A stretch of 35,323 nucleotides of DNA from an uncultured Marinobacter sp. (GCA_913057975.1 CAJXOQ010000017.1:1-35323); one strand, 5' to 3'. Positions 15,989 to 24,824 are shown, counted from the stretch's first letter. A program made the numbers and translations. The notes: generated by a model from the letters alone, not told the origin.

Positions 15989-17110
15989 GTGCAGAATCTT
16001 CTTCGTATCGCACCCGGCGCGTTGACCATCGGAAAGCCCTTGCCCTGGACGGTTTATGACGCCGATGGCAATGTACTGCTGAGACAGGGCTACGTCATAC
16101 AGAATGATATTCAGCTGGAGCAGCTGTTCGAGCGTGGCCTGTTCCAGCCCCGGGTGATTGAGCGCCCCGACGAGGATATTCAGGAAGATATCCGTGTCCG
16201 CAACCCATTTGCGGATTATCCCGTGTTGCTGCAAACACTGGAGCTCACACTAAACGCCATTACCAACCAGGATGACAGTGCCCGTCAACGGGTACTTGGC
16301 CTGTCGCGAATGATTGACCAGATGTGCCAGGAATCGCCAGAGGCCAGCCTGGCACTGGTGCACCTGTACTCCATCGAGCCCACCATTCATGAACAAATCC
16401 TGTTCTACGCCATTCTCTGCCAATTTACCGCACGCCGATTCGGGCTTGATGAAAAACGGACGGCTGTACTGATCAGCTCTGCGCTGACGGCGAACCTGGC
16501 TCTGGTGCCAGTGGCCGATAAGCTCAATGCCTCCAACCGGGTACTGACCGACGAGCAACGCGCGGTGATACGCAAACATCCGGAACGCAGCGTCCAGGCG
16601 CTAAAAGAGGCCAACATTACCAGCCCGCTGATACTCAAAATCATTGCCCAGCACCACGAACAGGCTGACGGTTCAGGCTATCCTCATGGGTTGAGTGGTA
16701 CCGAGATACGGGGTGAAGCGGAAATCCTGGCGCTGGCGGAACGTTATGTGGCGATGATAACGAAGCGAGCCTACCGCAAACGAATGAACATTACCGAAGC
16801 TCGCAAACTTATCGCCTCGCTGGCAGATGGCAAGTTCCGCCCTGCCATTCCGAGAGCTCTGCTGTCGCTACTGACCGACTATCCGCCGGGGACTCTGGTG
16901 AGACTCACCAATAACGAGGTGGCGGTGATCGTCCGGCGCCCGCACCGTCACCGTGGCCCGTTCGCCAAAGCCATCATCGGCCCCAGGGGCAATCGTTACA
17001 GCGGCACCTTTGAGCGGGATTGCAGCCTGCTGGATTTCAACATCGTCGACGTTGAGCAGCCTGAAGTGATGCCTTCCATGGACTTCGGGCTGCTCTGGGG
17101 CTTCCACTGA
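15989..17110 (+). CDS. Degenerate HD-GYP domain protein
   Basis: A 373-residue cytoplasmic protein with an N-terminal DUF3391-like region (GALTIGKPLPWTVYDADGNV, then LRQGYVI) and a C-terminal HD-GYP-like domain. HHEQADGSGYPHGL (222-235) keeps the HHE and GYP signature. However, the segment aligning with LLHDIGK reads SSALTANLAL (163-172), so the HD dyad is absent. The usual D-x-x-D-A reads LAERYVAM. His134 and the HPE at 197-199 remain. With metal ligands missing, c-di-GMP hydrolysis is unlikely; a binding or signalling role is more plausible. The start is GTG with AGGA about 9 bases upstream. It is divergent from the diguanylate cyclase. Confidence 0.82.
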   Translation: MQNLLRIAPGALTIGKPLPWTVYDADGNVLLRQGYVIQNDIQLEQLFERGLFQPRVIERPDEDIQEDIRVRNPFADYPVLLQTLELTLNAITNQDDSARQRVLGLSRMIDQMCQESPEASLALVHLYSIEPTIHEQILFYAILCQFTARRFGLDEKRTAVLISSALTANLALVPVADKLNASNRVLTDEQRAVIRKHPERSVQALKEANITSPLILKIIAQHHEQADGSGYPHGLSGTEIRGEAEILALAERYVAMITKRAYRKRMNITEARKLIASLADGKFRPAIPRALLSLLTDYPPGTLVRLTNNEVAVIVRRPHRHRGPFAKAIIGPRGNRYSGTFERDCSLLDFNIVDVEQPEVMPSMDFGLLWGFH

Positions 17111-17128
17111 CGCTCTACGCGCCTCGCA

Positions 17129-17974
17129 TTATCTCAAGCCCAACGCCTGGGCATGATGTTCCAGATGATCATCAATGAACGAGGCGATGAAGAAGTAGCT
17201 GTGATCATAGCCCCGGTGCATTCGCAGATTGATGTGGTGATGCACCTTCTCACAGGCATCAACCAGCGCCTCGGGATTGAGCTGACTTTCAAGGAAGTCA
17301 TCCGCCGTACCCTGGTCCACCAGCAGCGGTAAGCGTTCGCTGGCATTGGGAAGCAGCAGCGTCGCGTCCCACTCTTCCCAGGCTTTGGGATCATCCCCCA
17401 GATAACCGCTGAAGGCTTTTTGGCCCCAAGGGCACTCGCTGGGGTTGGCAATCGGCGCAAAAGCAGACACGGATCTGTACTGCCCGGGATTCTTCAGCGC
17501 CGCGATCAGCGCCCCATGACCACCCATGGAATGACCACTGATACTGCGATCCTCTGTCACCGGCAAGTGGCCTTCCACCAGTTGCGGCAATTCCTTCACC
17601 ACATAATCGTACATTCGATAGTGAGGGGCCCAGGGTTGGCGTGTGGCGTTCAGATAAAAACCGGCGCCGCTGCCAAAATCGTAACTGTCGTGCTCGCCGG
17701 GCAGATCCAGACCACGGGGGCTGGTGTCGGGGCACACAATGGCGATGCCCAACTGCGCCGCTTTTTTCTGGGCGCCGGCCTTCTGCATGAAATTCTGGTC
17801 GGTACAGGTCAGCCCCGACAACCAATAGAGAACCGGCACTTTTTGCGGATTGCTGCCCACGGCAACAGGGGGAAGGTATACCGCAAACTCCATAACGCAG
17901 TCCAAGGCTGCCGAGTGGTGCTGGTAGCGCCGGTGTTCGCCGTCGAAACAGACGTTGGTGGAGAGCAGTTGCAT
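17129..17974 (-). CDS. fghA: S-formylglutathione hydrolase
   Basis: A 281-residue esterase D-type enzyme that hydrolyses S-formylglutathione to formate and glutathione, the last step of glutathione-dependent formaldehyde detoxification. It has the expected length. LYWLSGLTCTDQNFM carries the conserved Cys57, ISGHSMGGHGAL holds nucleophile Ser149, QGTADDF gives Asp225, and GYDHSYFFI gives His258. AGAGG lies 6 bases before the ATG. Unusually, no class III alcohol dehydrogenase (adhC/frmA) is next to it; its neighbours are a convergent HD-GYP-like gene and an upstream CBS protein gene on the same strand. Confidence 0.93.
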   Translation of the reverse strand: MQLLSTNVCFDGEHRRYQHHSAALDCVMEFAVYLPPVAVGSNPQKVPVLYWLSGLTCTDQNFMQKAGAQKKAAQLGIAIVCPDTSPRGLDLPGEHDSYDFGSGAGFYLNATRQPWAPHYRMYDYVVKELPQLVEGHLPVTEDRSISGHSMGGHGALIAALKNPGQYRSVSAFAPIANPSECPWGQKAFSGYLGDDPKAWEEWDATLLLPNASERLPLLVDQGTADDFLESQLNPEALVDACEKVHHHINLRMHRGYDHSYFFIASFIDDHLEHHAQALGLR

Positions 17975-18010
17975 GGATACCTCTCAGTCGAAAAATTCAC
18001 CGTCTTCTGA

Positions 18011-18430
18011 CTACGCGTATTTCGGTACTTCTATGCCGTAACCAGCCTTTGCAAACTCTGCCAGGATGGCAGTACGGGTCACAATACCGATCAAACGGTC
18101 ATGATCAACCACCGGGTAGACCTTGGGCTTGCCTGCACCCAGGTTCTGGGCCAGATCGACGACAGACATTTCCGGGGATATAGTGACCGGATCGCGGAAC
18201 ATAACGTCGTCCACAATCGGGTCGCCTTCGTGGTGGTAGTTGCTCACCAGCAGGGCGTGGATACAGTCCTGTTCGGAAACAAACCCGATCACCTTGCGGT
18301 GGTCATCCACCACCGGCAGGCCCGTAACGTGGTTGTGAAGGAGTGTTTTGACCACTTTGGTTAAAAGCGTTCCACGACGAATGGGCTCGATGTGGTTCCA
18401 CATGACATCGGAAACTTTTAGCGATTGCAT
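18011..18430 (-). CDS. Tandem CBS-domain protein
   Basis: A 139-residue protein made of two CBS motifs: residues ~5-60 (LKVSDVMWNHIEPIRRGT, then VVDDHRKVIGFVSEQD) and ~75-130 (DVMFRDPVTISPEMSV, then YPVVDHDRLIGIVTRTAIL). CBS pairs bind adenosyl nucleotides and act as energy or redox sensors, usually within larger proteins; stand-alone pairs like this have unknown partners. GGGAG lies 7 bases before the ATG. It is 36 bases upstream of fghA on the same strand, so they may be co-transcribed. Specific function unknown. Confidence 0.88.
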   Translation of the reverse strand: MQSLKVSDVMWNHIEPIRRGTLLTKVVKTLLHNHVTGLPVVDDHRKVIGFVSEQDCIHALLVSNYHHEGDPIVDDVMFRDPVTISPEMSVVDLAQNLGAGKPKVYPVVDHDRLIGIVTRTAILAEFAKAGYGIEVPKYA

Positions 18431-18548
18431 TGGCAGACTCCCTGACCCGTCATCTTCTGGATTCGTCTCTCTTTAAACATAGGCAATGAGGGCGAAAACT
18501 GGAAGTATAAACCCTCCACCGGCGATCTCTTTTTACCGGCACGGGGCG

Positions 18549-19520
18549 TCAGCTGTTGTCCTGCCATGGCTGTTGCGCCATGGTTTCAAACCCGATCTCG
18601 GCAAACCGCGACAAAAGAGGTTCCGGAAGATCGTGCCCCATGCCGTCAATCATCTCAACGCGGGCATGGGGTAACAAGTACCCCAACTGCTCCGCAGCCA
18701 CCGGCCGCACCAGCGGGTCGGCCTTGCCATGGATCACGGATACCGGCACTCGTATGCGCCGTGTCGCCGATGACAGGCTGCCAGTGGCAAGGATGGCACG
18801 GGTCTGGCGGAGAATGCCGGCGGGATGATAGCTGCGCCGGAACTCCCTTACGATCCGGTCCCTTATGTCCTGTTCGCGAGGAGGGTAGCCCGGGCTCTGA
18901 ATCGCCCTCCAGAAGTCCAGGGAGCGTGCGATAACTGCGATTTCATCATGTCCCTTAGCGCCAATACCTGCCAGGCGCCAGATCAGCTTGGACTTTGGCA
19001 TTGGCAGGCGCGGGCTATTGGTGGAGGTCATGATAAGGGTTGCCGAGCGCACGCGTTCGGGGTGATTCGCAGCCACCAGCTGACTGATCATCCCCCCCAT
19101 GGAAACACCCACCAGATGGGCACTGGTCAGGCTCAGGGCGTCCATCACCTTACACACATCGCCCGCCATGTCATGCAGGGTATAGGGCGCGGCGATCGGC
19201 AGGCCCATCCGGTGCCTTGCCATGACTGCAACCGGATGACCTTCCAGGCGATCCTTCAGGTGCGATGAAAGGCCGATGTCACGGTTATCAAACCGGATGA
19301 CCCGGAAGCCTGCACGAACATACTGCTCCAGAAACGCCTCCGGCCAGAGCGTCATCTGCGCCCCCAATCCCATCACGAAGATCACTGGCTCCCCGGCGGG
19401 ATCTCCCCGGGTTTCCACACAGAACGACAGCTCGCCTGCCTGGACGTGAAGGGTCTCGGACATGGCGTTGACCGACGTATCGGCAGAACTCCAATCAGAG
19501 CGGCTTAGGGTTTCCGGCAT
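18549..19520 (-). CDS. Alpha/beta hydrolase family protein
   Basis: A 323-residue alpha/beta hydrolase with an apparently intact triad: Ser140 in VGVSMGGM, Asp268 in GKADPLV and His296 in GMGHDLPE. VIFVMGLGAQMTLWP near residue 50 supplies the oxyanion region, and FDNRDIGLS is typical of the haloalkane dehalogenase/esterase-like branch. There is no signal peptide. CAGGAG lies 7 bases before the ATG, which supports the long start despite a second Met at residue 20. It is probably an esterase or lactonase; the substrate cannot be read. It forms its own unit, divergent from the AGCS symporter. Confidence 0.88.
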   Translation of the reverse strand: MPETLSRSDWSSADTSVNAMSETLHVQAGELSFCVETRGDPAGEPVIFVMGLGAQMTLWPEAFLEQYVRAGFRVIRFDNRDIGLSSHLKDRLEGHPVAVMARHRMGLPIAAPYTLHDMAGDVCKVMDALSLTSAHLVGVSMGGMISQLVAANHPERVRSATLIMTSTNSPRLPMPKSKLIWRLAGIGAKGHDEIAVIARSLDFWRAIQSPGYPPREQDIRDRIVREFRRSYHPAGILRQTRAILATGSLSSATRRIRVPVSVIHGKADPLVRPVAAEQLGYLLPHARVEMIDGMGHDLPEPLLSRFAEIGFETMAQQPWQDNS

Positions 19521-19684
19521 AGAAGGGCTCCTGAGGTAACCAGTCCACAGCTTAACCCGAGAGCCTCCGAATCCAATAGCTTTGCAGACCCACGGCGCGT
19601 CAGAACGGCTAATTCTTTGCAGCGAATATTTACAGACAAAAATAAGTATATAAACTCAATGAGTTATAAGCTCCCGCCAAACTC

Positions 19685-19705
19685 GGATCTGTATTGTTCA
19701 GATCC
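19685..19705 (+). promoter_or_regulatory. 5'-UTR hairpin upstream of the AGCS symporter
   Basis: GGATCTG (19685-19691) pairs with CAGATCC (19699-19705) around a 7-base loop, about 58 bases before the start codon. The 243-base region 19521-19763 is long for a leader. A glycine riboswitch would fit the gene, but I could not recognise its conserved core here. Otherwise I see nothing specific in the gap. Confidence 0.35.
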
Positions 19706-19763
19706 ATATTGCTGTTGTCGCGGAAGCTCCTCATTACCAAGGCACAAACACAGGGAGATTCCC

Positions 19764-21122
19764 ATGGAAGCCTTTGAGTCGTTTATTAGCAGCATTAACG
19801 CACTGGTCTGGGGCCCGCCCATGCTGGTGATGATTCTTGGTGTCGGCCTGTTTCTGAGCATTGGCCTGAAGCTGATGCCGGTATTGAAACTGCGAGCCGG
19901 TTTCCAACTGATGTGGAAGGGCCGTACCGGGGCCGAATCAGAGGGTGAAATCCCCCCGTTTCAGGCCCTGATGACCGCACTGTCGGCCACCGTCGGTACC
20001 GGTAATATCGCTGGCGTTGCCACCGCGGTTTTCCTGGGCGGGCCAGGAGCCCTGTTCTGGATGTGGCTGACCGCCCTGGTCGGGATGGCGACCAAATATT
20101 CGGAGGCGGTACTGGCGGTACGCTTCCGGGAAGTGGACGAACGTGGCGCCTACACGGGTGGCCCGATGTACTACATTCGCAACGGCCTGGGCAAAAAGTG
20201 GGCCTGGCTGGGTGTGCTGTTTGCCATCTTCGCGGCGGTGGCCGCGTTTGGCATTGGTAACACGGTGCAGGCCAACTCGGTGGCGGATGTTCTGGAAACC
20301 AACTTTAACCTGCCACACTGGGTGACCGGCCTTGTGCTGATGGCTTTGGTGGGCCTTGTACTGATTGGTGGTATCAAACGTATCGGACAGGTCGCAAGCG
20401 CGTTGGTGCCGTTTATGGCCATCGCCTATGTCCTGGTCGGCCTGATGGTATTGGCCATTAACGCCAACCAGATTCCGAATGCCATCGCCATGGTGTTTAC
20501 TCACGCGTTCAGCCCGGTTGCAGCCGAGGGTGGCTTTGCCGGCGCTGCTGTCTGGGCCGCCGTCCGCTTTGGTGTGGCCCGCGGCATTTTCTCCAATGAG
20601 GCCGGCCTCGGTTCCGCCCCGATCGCCCACGCTGCGGCTCAGACCAAGAGCCCCATCAATCAGGGCATGGTCGCCATGCTGGGCACGTTTATCGACACCA
20701 TTATCGTGTGCAGCATCACCGGCCTCGTCATCATCAGCTCTGGCGCCTGGACCTCAGGTGAGACCGGTGCTGCGCTGACCTCGCTGGCCTTTGAAACCGG
20801 ACTGCCAGGATTTGGCAACTACGTTGTCGCCATCTCCCTTGCGACGTTTGCGTTTACCACCATTATTGGTTGGTCATTCTACGGCGAGCGCTGCATTGAG
20901 TTCCTGTTCGGCGTCAAAGCCATCGTGCCGTACCGCGTGGTCTGGATACTGGCGATCCCCGTCGGTGCCACCATCAACCTTGGCCTGATCTGGCTGATCG
21001 CCGACACGCTCAACGCCATGATGGCGCTGCCAAACCTCGTGGCCTTGCTGTTGCTGAGCCCCGTGGTGTTCAAGCTCACCCGTGAGCATTTCGAGAAAGA
21101 ACGGTCAGTCGGCGTTAGCTGA
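19764..21122 (+). CDS. Sodium:alanine/glycine symporter (AGCS family)
   Basis: A 452-residue inner-membrane importer of alanine or glycine driven by sodium. Family hallmarks are TALSATVGTGNIAGVATAV (N-terminal G-T-G-N-I-A-G motif), AYTGGPMYYI and GIFSNEAGLGSAPIAHAAA, all intact. About 10-11 helices and normal length. I start at the ATG at 19764 because GGGAG lies 6 bases upstream. The frame extends to 19617 but the extra residues are cysteine- and serine-rich and not family-like. It is a single gene with a long leader (see hairpin at 19685) and is followed by the peroxiredoxin gene on the same strand. Confidence 0.93.
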   Translation: MEAFESFISSINALVWGPPMLVMILGVGLFLSIGLKLMPVLKLRAGFQLMWKGRTGAESEGEIPPFQALMTALSATVGTGNIAGVATAVFLGGPGALFWMWLTALVGMATKYSEAVLAVRFREVDERGAYTGGPMYYIRNGLGKKWAWLGVLFAIFAAVAAFGIGNTVQANSVADVLETNFNLPHWVTGLVLMALVGLVLIGGIKRIGQVASALVPFMAIAYVLVGLMVLAINANQIPNAIAMVFTHAFSPVAAEGGFAGAAVWAAVRFGVARGIFSNEAGLGSAPIAHAAAQTKSPINQGMVAMLGTFIDTIIVCSITGLVIISSGAWTSGETGAALTSLAFETGLPGFGNYVVAISLATFAFTTIIGWSFYGERCIEFLFGVKAIVPYRVVWILAIPVGATINLGLIWLIADTLNAMMALPNLVALLLLSPVVFKLTREHFEKERSVGVS

Positions 21123-21259
21123 TACTGAAGTGGAGTCGGATGAGGCAAATCAACGCCCTTGGTTTTCTCCCATCCGCCTCCACTGTTTATCGTATAGACT
21201 GAATCTTATGCCGGCGCTTCGTCTGGCCGGGCTTTCGTATCATCAAAGGAGGAAACGCG

Positions 21260-21913
21260 ATGAGTTTACGTCTGGGAGATACCGCACCGGATTTTGAGCA
21301 GGATTCCAGTGAGGGCAGGATCGATTTTCATGACTGGCTGGGCAACAGCTGGGGCATACTGTTCTCACACCCTGCTGATTTTACGCCAGTGTGCACCACG
21401 GAGCTGGGCCTGACGGCCAAGCTGAAAGACGAATTCGCCAAACGTGACGTCAAGGCGATCGCTCTGAGCGTGGACCCGGTCGATTCCCACAAGGAGTGGA
21501 TCAAGGACATTAACGAAACCCAGGGTTGTGCCGTCAATTTTCCGATCATTGCCGACCATGATCGCAAGGTGTCCAACCTTTACGACATGATCCACCCCAG
21601 CGCCAGTGAAACGCTGACTGTACGGTCTCTGTTCGTAATCGATCCGAACAAGAAAATCCGCCTGATGATTACCTATCCGGCCAGCACCGGTCGCAACTTC
21701 AACGAAGTGCTGCGGGTTGTCGACTCGTTGCAGATGACGGACATCCATAAAGTGGCGACACCTGGCAACTGGGAACCCGGCGGCGACGTGGTGATCGTGC
21801 CGTCCCTGCAGGATGAGGAGGAAATAAAAGAACGTTTCCCGCAAGGCTATCGGGCGGTGAAGTCCTACCTGCGGATGACGCCGGACCCGGGGTCGAACTG
21901 GAGTGGCGATTAA
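21260..21913 (+). CDS. 1-Cys peroxiredoxin (Prx6 subfamily)
   Basis: A 217-residue thiol peroxidase that reduces H2O2 and organic hydroperoxides. The active site PADFTPVCTTELG contains peroxidatic Cys45. No resolving cysteine sits at the usual 2-Cys position, and the long C-terminal domain (NWEPGGDVVIVPSL) is Prx6-type. Pseudomonas LsfA, induced on sulfate starvation, belongs to this group. That is of interest because a methionine importer operon lies just beyond, but the two are convergent and separated by a terminator. AAAGGAGG precedes the ATG by 8 bases, one of the strongest ribosome binding sites in the window. Confidence 0.93.
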   Translation: MSLRLGDTAPDFEQDSSEGRIDFHDWLGNSWGILFSHPADFTPVCTTELGLTAKLKDEFAKRDVKAIALSVDPVDSHKEWIKDINETQGCAVNFPIIADHDRKVSNLYDMIHPSASETLTVRSLFVIDPNKKIRLMITYPASTGRNFNEVLRVVDSLQMTDIHKVATPGNWEPGGDVVIVPSLQDEEEIKERFPQGYRAVKSYLRMTPDPGSNWSGD

Positions 21914-21940
21914 GCGCTGAACGCGCAATCCGCTGAAACG

Positions 21941-21968
21941 AAAAAGCCGGGCATCAGCCCGGCTTTTT
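21941..21968. terminator. Bidirectional intrinsic terminator between prx and metQ
   Basis: AAAAAGCCGGGC (21941-21952) pairs with GCCCGGCTTTTT (21957-21968) around tetraloop ATCA. The A and T runs on both sides serve the rightward peroxiredoxin gene and the leftward met operon. Confidence 0.93.
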
Positions 21969-21989
21969 TATGCCATATCGTCCCTGGCC

Positions 21990-22772
21990 TCAGAATGCCG
22001 GAACCACGGCTCCCTCGTACTGCTTCTTGATAAACGCCTTGACCTCATCCGACGTCAGCACCTTCGCCAACTTCTGGATTGCCTCATCGTTGGCGCGGCT
22101 TTCATGAGCCACCAGAATGTTCACGTACGGCGATTCGGCCCCCTCAATAACCAGCGCATCTTCCGTCGGATTAAGGCCGGCTTCCAACGCGTAGTTGGTG
22201 TTGATGAGCGCCAGATCCACCTGGTTCAGGATACGCGGCAGGGTAGCTGCCTCCAGTTCCTTGAATTCCAGGTCTTTCGGGTTATCAGCGATATCACGCG
22301 GCGTAGCGGTGATCTTGCTGCCGTCCTTCAGGGTGATCAGACCGGCTTTCTGCAACAGAAGCAATGCGCGGCCACCGTTGGTGGGATCGTTGGGGATCGC
22401 TACTGTGGCACCTTCTTCAAGCGCTTCCAGAGAGTCGATCCGGCTTGAGTAGGCACCGAAAGGCTCAACGTGCACACCCACAACATTGACCAGATTGGTG
22501 CCACGGCCATCGTTGAATTCGTCGAGGTACGGCTGATGCTGGAAGAAGTTCGCGTCCATCCGCTTCTGATCCACCTGCACGTTAGGCTGGACATAATCGG
22601 TAAACACCTTCACATCCAGCTCCACACCCTGTTCCGCCAGCTTGGGCTTAACAAATTCCAGGATCTCGGCGTGGGGTACCGGCGTTGCCGCCACGGAAAG
22701 CTTTTCCGCAATCGCGGCGGAAGAGAATGTTGCAACGGCAGCCAGGGCTACCAGCGTCTTCTTAAAGTTCAT
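21990..22772 (-). CDS. metQ: Methionine ABC transporter substrate-binding protein MetQ
   Basis: A 260-residue NlpA/MetQ-family periplasmic protein that binds methionine. The signal peptide MNFKKTLVALAAVATFSSAA ends at AIAEK. It has no lipobox Cys, unlike the E. coli lipoprotein form, so it may be soluble in the periplasm. VAATPVPHAEILEF, DYVQPN, the NFFQHQPYLDEF motif, AIPNDPTNGGRALLLLQ and ALINTNYAL are family signatures. The start ATG at 22772 has AGGAG 9 bases upstream; a GTG two codons earlier is too close to it. It is the last gene of metN-metI-metQ, separated from metI by 196 bases containing a structured repeat. Confidence 0.95.
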   Translation of the reverse strand: MNFKKTLVALAAVATFSSAAIAEKLSVAATPVPHAEILEFVKPKLAEQGVELDVKVFTDYVQPNVQVDQKRMDANFFQHQPYLDEFNDGRGTNLVNVVGVHVEPFGAYSSRIDSLEALEEGATVAIPNDPTNGGRALLLLQKAGLITLKDGSKITATPRDIADNPKDLEFKELEAATLPRILNQVDLALINTNYALEAGLNPTEDALVIEGAESPYVNILVAHESRANDEAIQKLAKVLTSDEVKAFIKKQYEGAVVPAF

Positions 22773-22848
22773 AAGCACGTTCTCCTGTTGTTTAAAATAT
22801 CATTCAGACCTCGGAAGCCAGCAAAGACTCCGGGCCCGGGGCCCGTGA

Positions 22849-22943
22849 CGGGAAAGCCCTTCCGAAAACGTGGAGCGCCAGGGATGGCGCGACCGAGCCC
22901 TACAGGGACGTATTTACGGGCGTTTTTCGGAAGGGCTTTCCCG
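22849..22943 (+). repeat. Structured repeat copy 2: long stem enclosing two GGA-loop hairpins
   Basis: A perfect 20-bp stem (22849-22868 with 22924-22943) encloses two hairpins. The first is GCGCC-AGGGAT-GGCGC at 22875-22890. The second is TAC-AGGGAC-GTA at 22901-22912, inside GCCC/GGGC (22897-22900 with 22918-22921). The architecture, both hexaloop positions and the strand TACAxGGACGTATTxAC match copy 1, but the outer stem sequence is unrelated and the first small stem has changed all its pairs while staying paired. It lies between metI and metQ, antisense to them. Outside the element, GGGCCCGGGGCCC at 22833-22845 is a further GC-rich self-complementary run. Confidence 0.75.
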
Positions 22944-22968
22944 CCATGGGCTTGCACCCAAACTGAGC

Positions 22969-23646
22969 CTATTTGCGGCTGAAATACAGAACGAGACGGT
23001 CGCCTGCCATCTGGAGCAATTGTACAAAAATGACCAACAGCGCCACTGTAATCACCATGACGTCGGTCTGGAATCGTTGGTAACCGAAGCGGATCGCCAG
23101 GTCGCCAAGACCGCCACCGCCGACTACGCCGGACATGGCTGCGTAGGACACCAACGTAATCGCGGTAACCGTAATACCGGCGATGATGCCCGGCAGGGCC
23201 TCCGGCAACAAGGCTCCGAATACAATTTGTTTTACAGTCGCGCCCATGGCCTGGGTAGCCTCGATGATTCCCCTATCCACTTCGCGCAACGACGTTTCGA
23301 CCAAACGGGCAAAGAAAGGAGCACCACCCGCCACCAGTGGCGGAATCGCGCCGGCCACGCCAAGAGATGTACCGATCAACATCACTGTGAACGGGATCAT
23401 CACGATCAGCAGGATAATAAACGGTACGGAACGCAGCACGTTCACCACAAAGGACAGCACCGCATAAGCGATGGGCTGTTCCAGCAGTTGGCGCTTGCCA
23501 AACAGGAACAGCAGCACGCCTACCGGCAGGCCGATCAGCACGCTGAACAGCAGCGACATGCCCACCATCACCAGGGTGTCCCAACTGGCCCAGCCGATCT
23601 CGGTCCAGTCCACGTTGCTCAACAGGTCTCCCATCAAGGCTTCCAT
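22969..23646 (-). CDS. metI: Methionine ABC transporter permease MetI
   Basis: A 225-residue inner-membrane permease with five or six helices, the usual MetI length. The coupling motif near residues 130-165 reads EVDRGIIEATQAMGATVKQI with the EAA-type A-x-x-x-G, followed by LLPEALPGIIAG. VLRSVPFIILLIVMIPFT is also typical. It pairs with MetN to move methionine released by MetQ. Its ATG overlaps the metN stop by one base (TGATG), with GGAGG about 10 bases upstream. A slightly later ATG (residue 5) is possible. Confidence 0.95.
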   Translation of the reverse strand: MEALMGDLLSNVDWTEIGWASWDTLVMVGMSLLFSVLIGLPVGVLLFLFGKRQLLEQPIAYAVLSFVVNVLRSVPFIILLIVMIPFTVMLIGTSLGVAGAIPPLVAGGAPFFARLVETSLREVDRGIIEATQAMGATVKQIVFGALLPEALPGIIAGITVTAITLVSYAAMSGVVGGGGLGDLAIRFGYQRFQTDVMVITVALLVIFVQLLQMAGDRLVLYFSRK

Positions 23647-24653
23647 CAGCGCAGCACCTCCACGTGAACGTCCGCCGCCTCAAAGGCCTGCATGGCGGTA
23701 TCGAGATTGCCGCCCACCAGCGAGAGGGTCAGCTGGCCGTAGGGCGTGTCCTTGATGTGGTCGATCCGGCCGGAGAGGATACTGAAATCCACGCCGGATT
23801 CCCTCGCCACGCTACCCAGCAGTGGCGTGTAGGTGGATTCGCCACGAAAGGTCAGGCGCAGGATGCGGCCCTTGGCGTGTTGCAGGTCCTGCTGCATTTC
23901 CTCGTGGTCGATGCTTTCGCTCTCGAAGACAAAGTCCCGGGTGGTGGGATGTTTCGGGTGCAGGAAGACATCACTGACCGCACCCATTTCAACGACTTCA
24001 CCGGCATCCATCACCGCTACCCGGTCGCAGACACGGCGTACTACGTCCATCTCATGGGTAATCAGTACGATGGTCAGGCCGAGTTCGCGGTTGATGTCCG
24101 CCAGCAACTTCAGGACCGATTGGGTGGTTTGCGGGTCGAGGGCGCTGGTGGCTTCGTCGCAAAGCAGGATCGTCGGGCGGCAGGCCAGGGCGCGGGCGAT
24201 ACCGACACGCTGCTTCTGCCCACCTGAGAGCTGCGATGGGTATTTATTGGCCTGGTCCACCAGGCTGACCCGTTTCAACAACTCGTCCACCCGGTCACGA
24301 ATCTCGGTGCGGGAATAAATGCCCGCGAGTTTCATGGGAAAGGCAATGTTGTCCGCCACCGTTTTCGAGGACAGCAGATTAAAGTGCTGGAATATCATGC
24401 CCACCTTGCGACGGAAGGCCCGTAGCTCACTGGCGTTGTAGCCGGTGATGTTCTCATCGTCAATCAGGATGCGACCACCGGTGGGTGGTTCCAGCAGATT
24501 GATCAGACGCACGAGGGTGGACTTGCCCGCGCCGGAGTGGCCGACGATGCCAAACACCTCGCCGGTGTCGATGGTCATACTGGTGGGGTGTAACGCGGGG
24601 ATCGCCCGCCCACCTACCTGGTAGGACTTCTGTACCTGGTCAAATACAATCAC
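23646..24653 (-). CDS. metN: Methionine ABC transporter ATP-binding protein MetN
   Basis: A 335-residue ATPase that powers methionine import. Walker [10 protein letters not shown] is at 38-46, Q-loop IFQHFNLL follows, then signature [15 protein letters not shown], Walker [13 protein letters not shown] and the switch ITHEMD. The C-terminal ~90 residues ([15 protein letters not shown] onwards) are the NIL/C2 regulatory domain that gives methionine transinhibition in MetNI. I begin at GTG 24653 (protein [11 protein letters not shown]) because AAGG lies 7 bases upstream and homologues start here. The frame is open to 24815, but that part has no family similarity. It is the first gene of the operon; no obvious SAM riboswitch is seen upstream. 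Confidence 0.95.
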   Translation of the reverse strand: MIVFDQVQKSYQVGGRAIPALHPTSMTIDTGEVFGIVGHSGAGKSTLVRLINLLEPPTGGRILIDDENITGYNASELRAFRRKVGMIFQHFNLLSSKTVADNIAFPMKLAGIYSRTEIRDRVDELLKRVSLVDQANKYPSQLSGGQKQRVGIARALACRPTILLCDEATSALDPQTTQSVLKLLADINRELGLTIVLITHEMDVVRRVCDRVAVMDAGEVVEMGAVSDVFLHPKHPTTRDFVFESESIDHEEMQQDLQHAKGRILRLTFRGESTYTPLLGSVARESGVDFSILSGRIDHIKDTPYGQLTLSLVGGNLDTAMQAFEAADVHVEVLR

Positions 24654-24824
24654 AACGTTGCCTTGTGAACGCTTTGTCAGCGCCTTGTGGGTGCGGAGGT
24701 AAAACGCGCGATTATAAACCAAACCGATGGCAAACCCGAATCCGCTGCCTTGGTAAATCCCCTTACACCATTTGCCACCTGACACGGCGGCCACGACTGA
24801 ACTAGACTGACTCATTACAAGAAC

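Noticed and set aside
15816..16025. 69-codon frame between the GGDEF and HD-GYP-like genes
   Set aside because: Overlaps the HD-GYP start in another frame, has AT-rich codons and no ribosome binding site.
19521..19763. Glycine riboswitch upstream of the sodium:alanine/glycine symporter
   Set aside because: The gene type and long leader invite it, but the conserved glycine-aptamer core is not recognisable; only two short hairpins are visible.
24654..24815. N-terminal extension of MetN and a possible SAM riboswitch upstream
   Set aside because: The extension has no ABC similarity, and GTG 24653 has AAGG at proper spacing. I found no recognisable SAM-riboswitch core in the leader.
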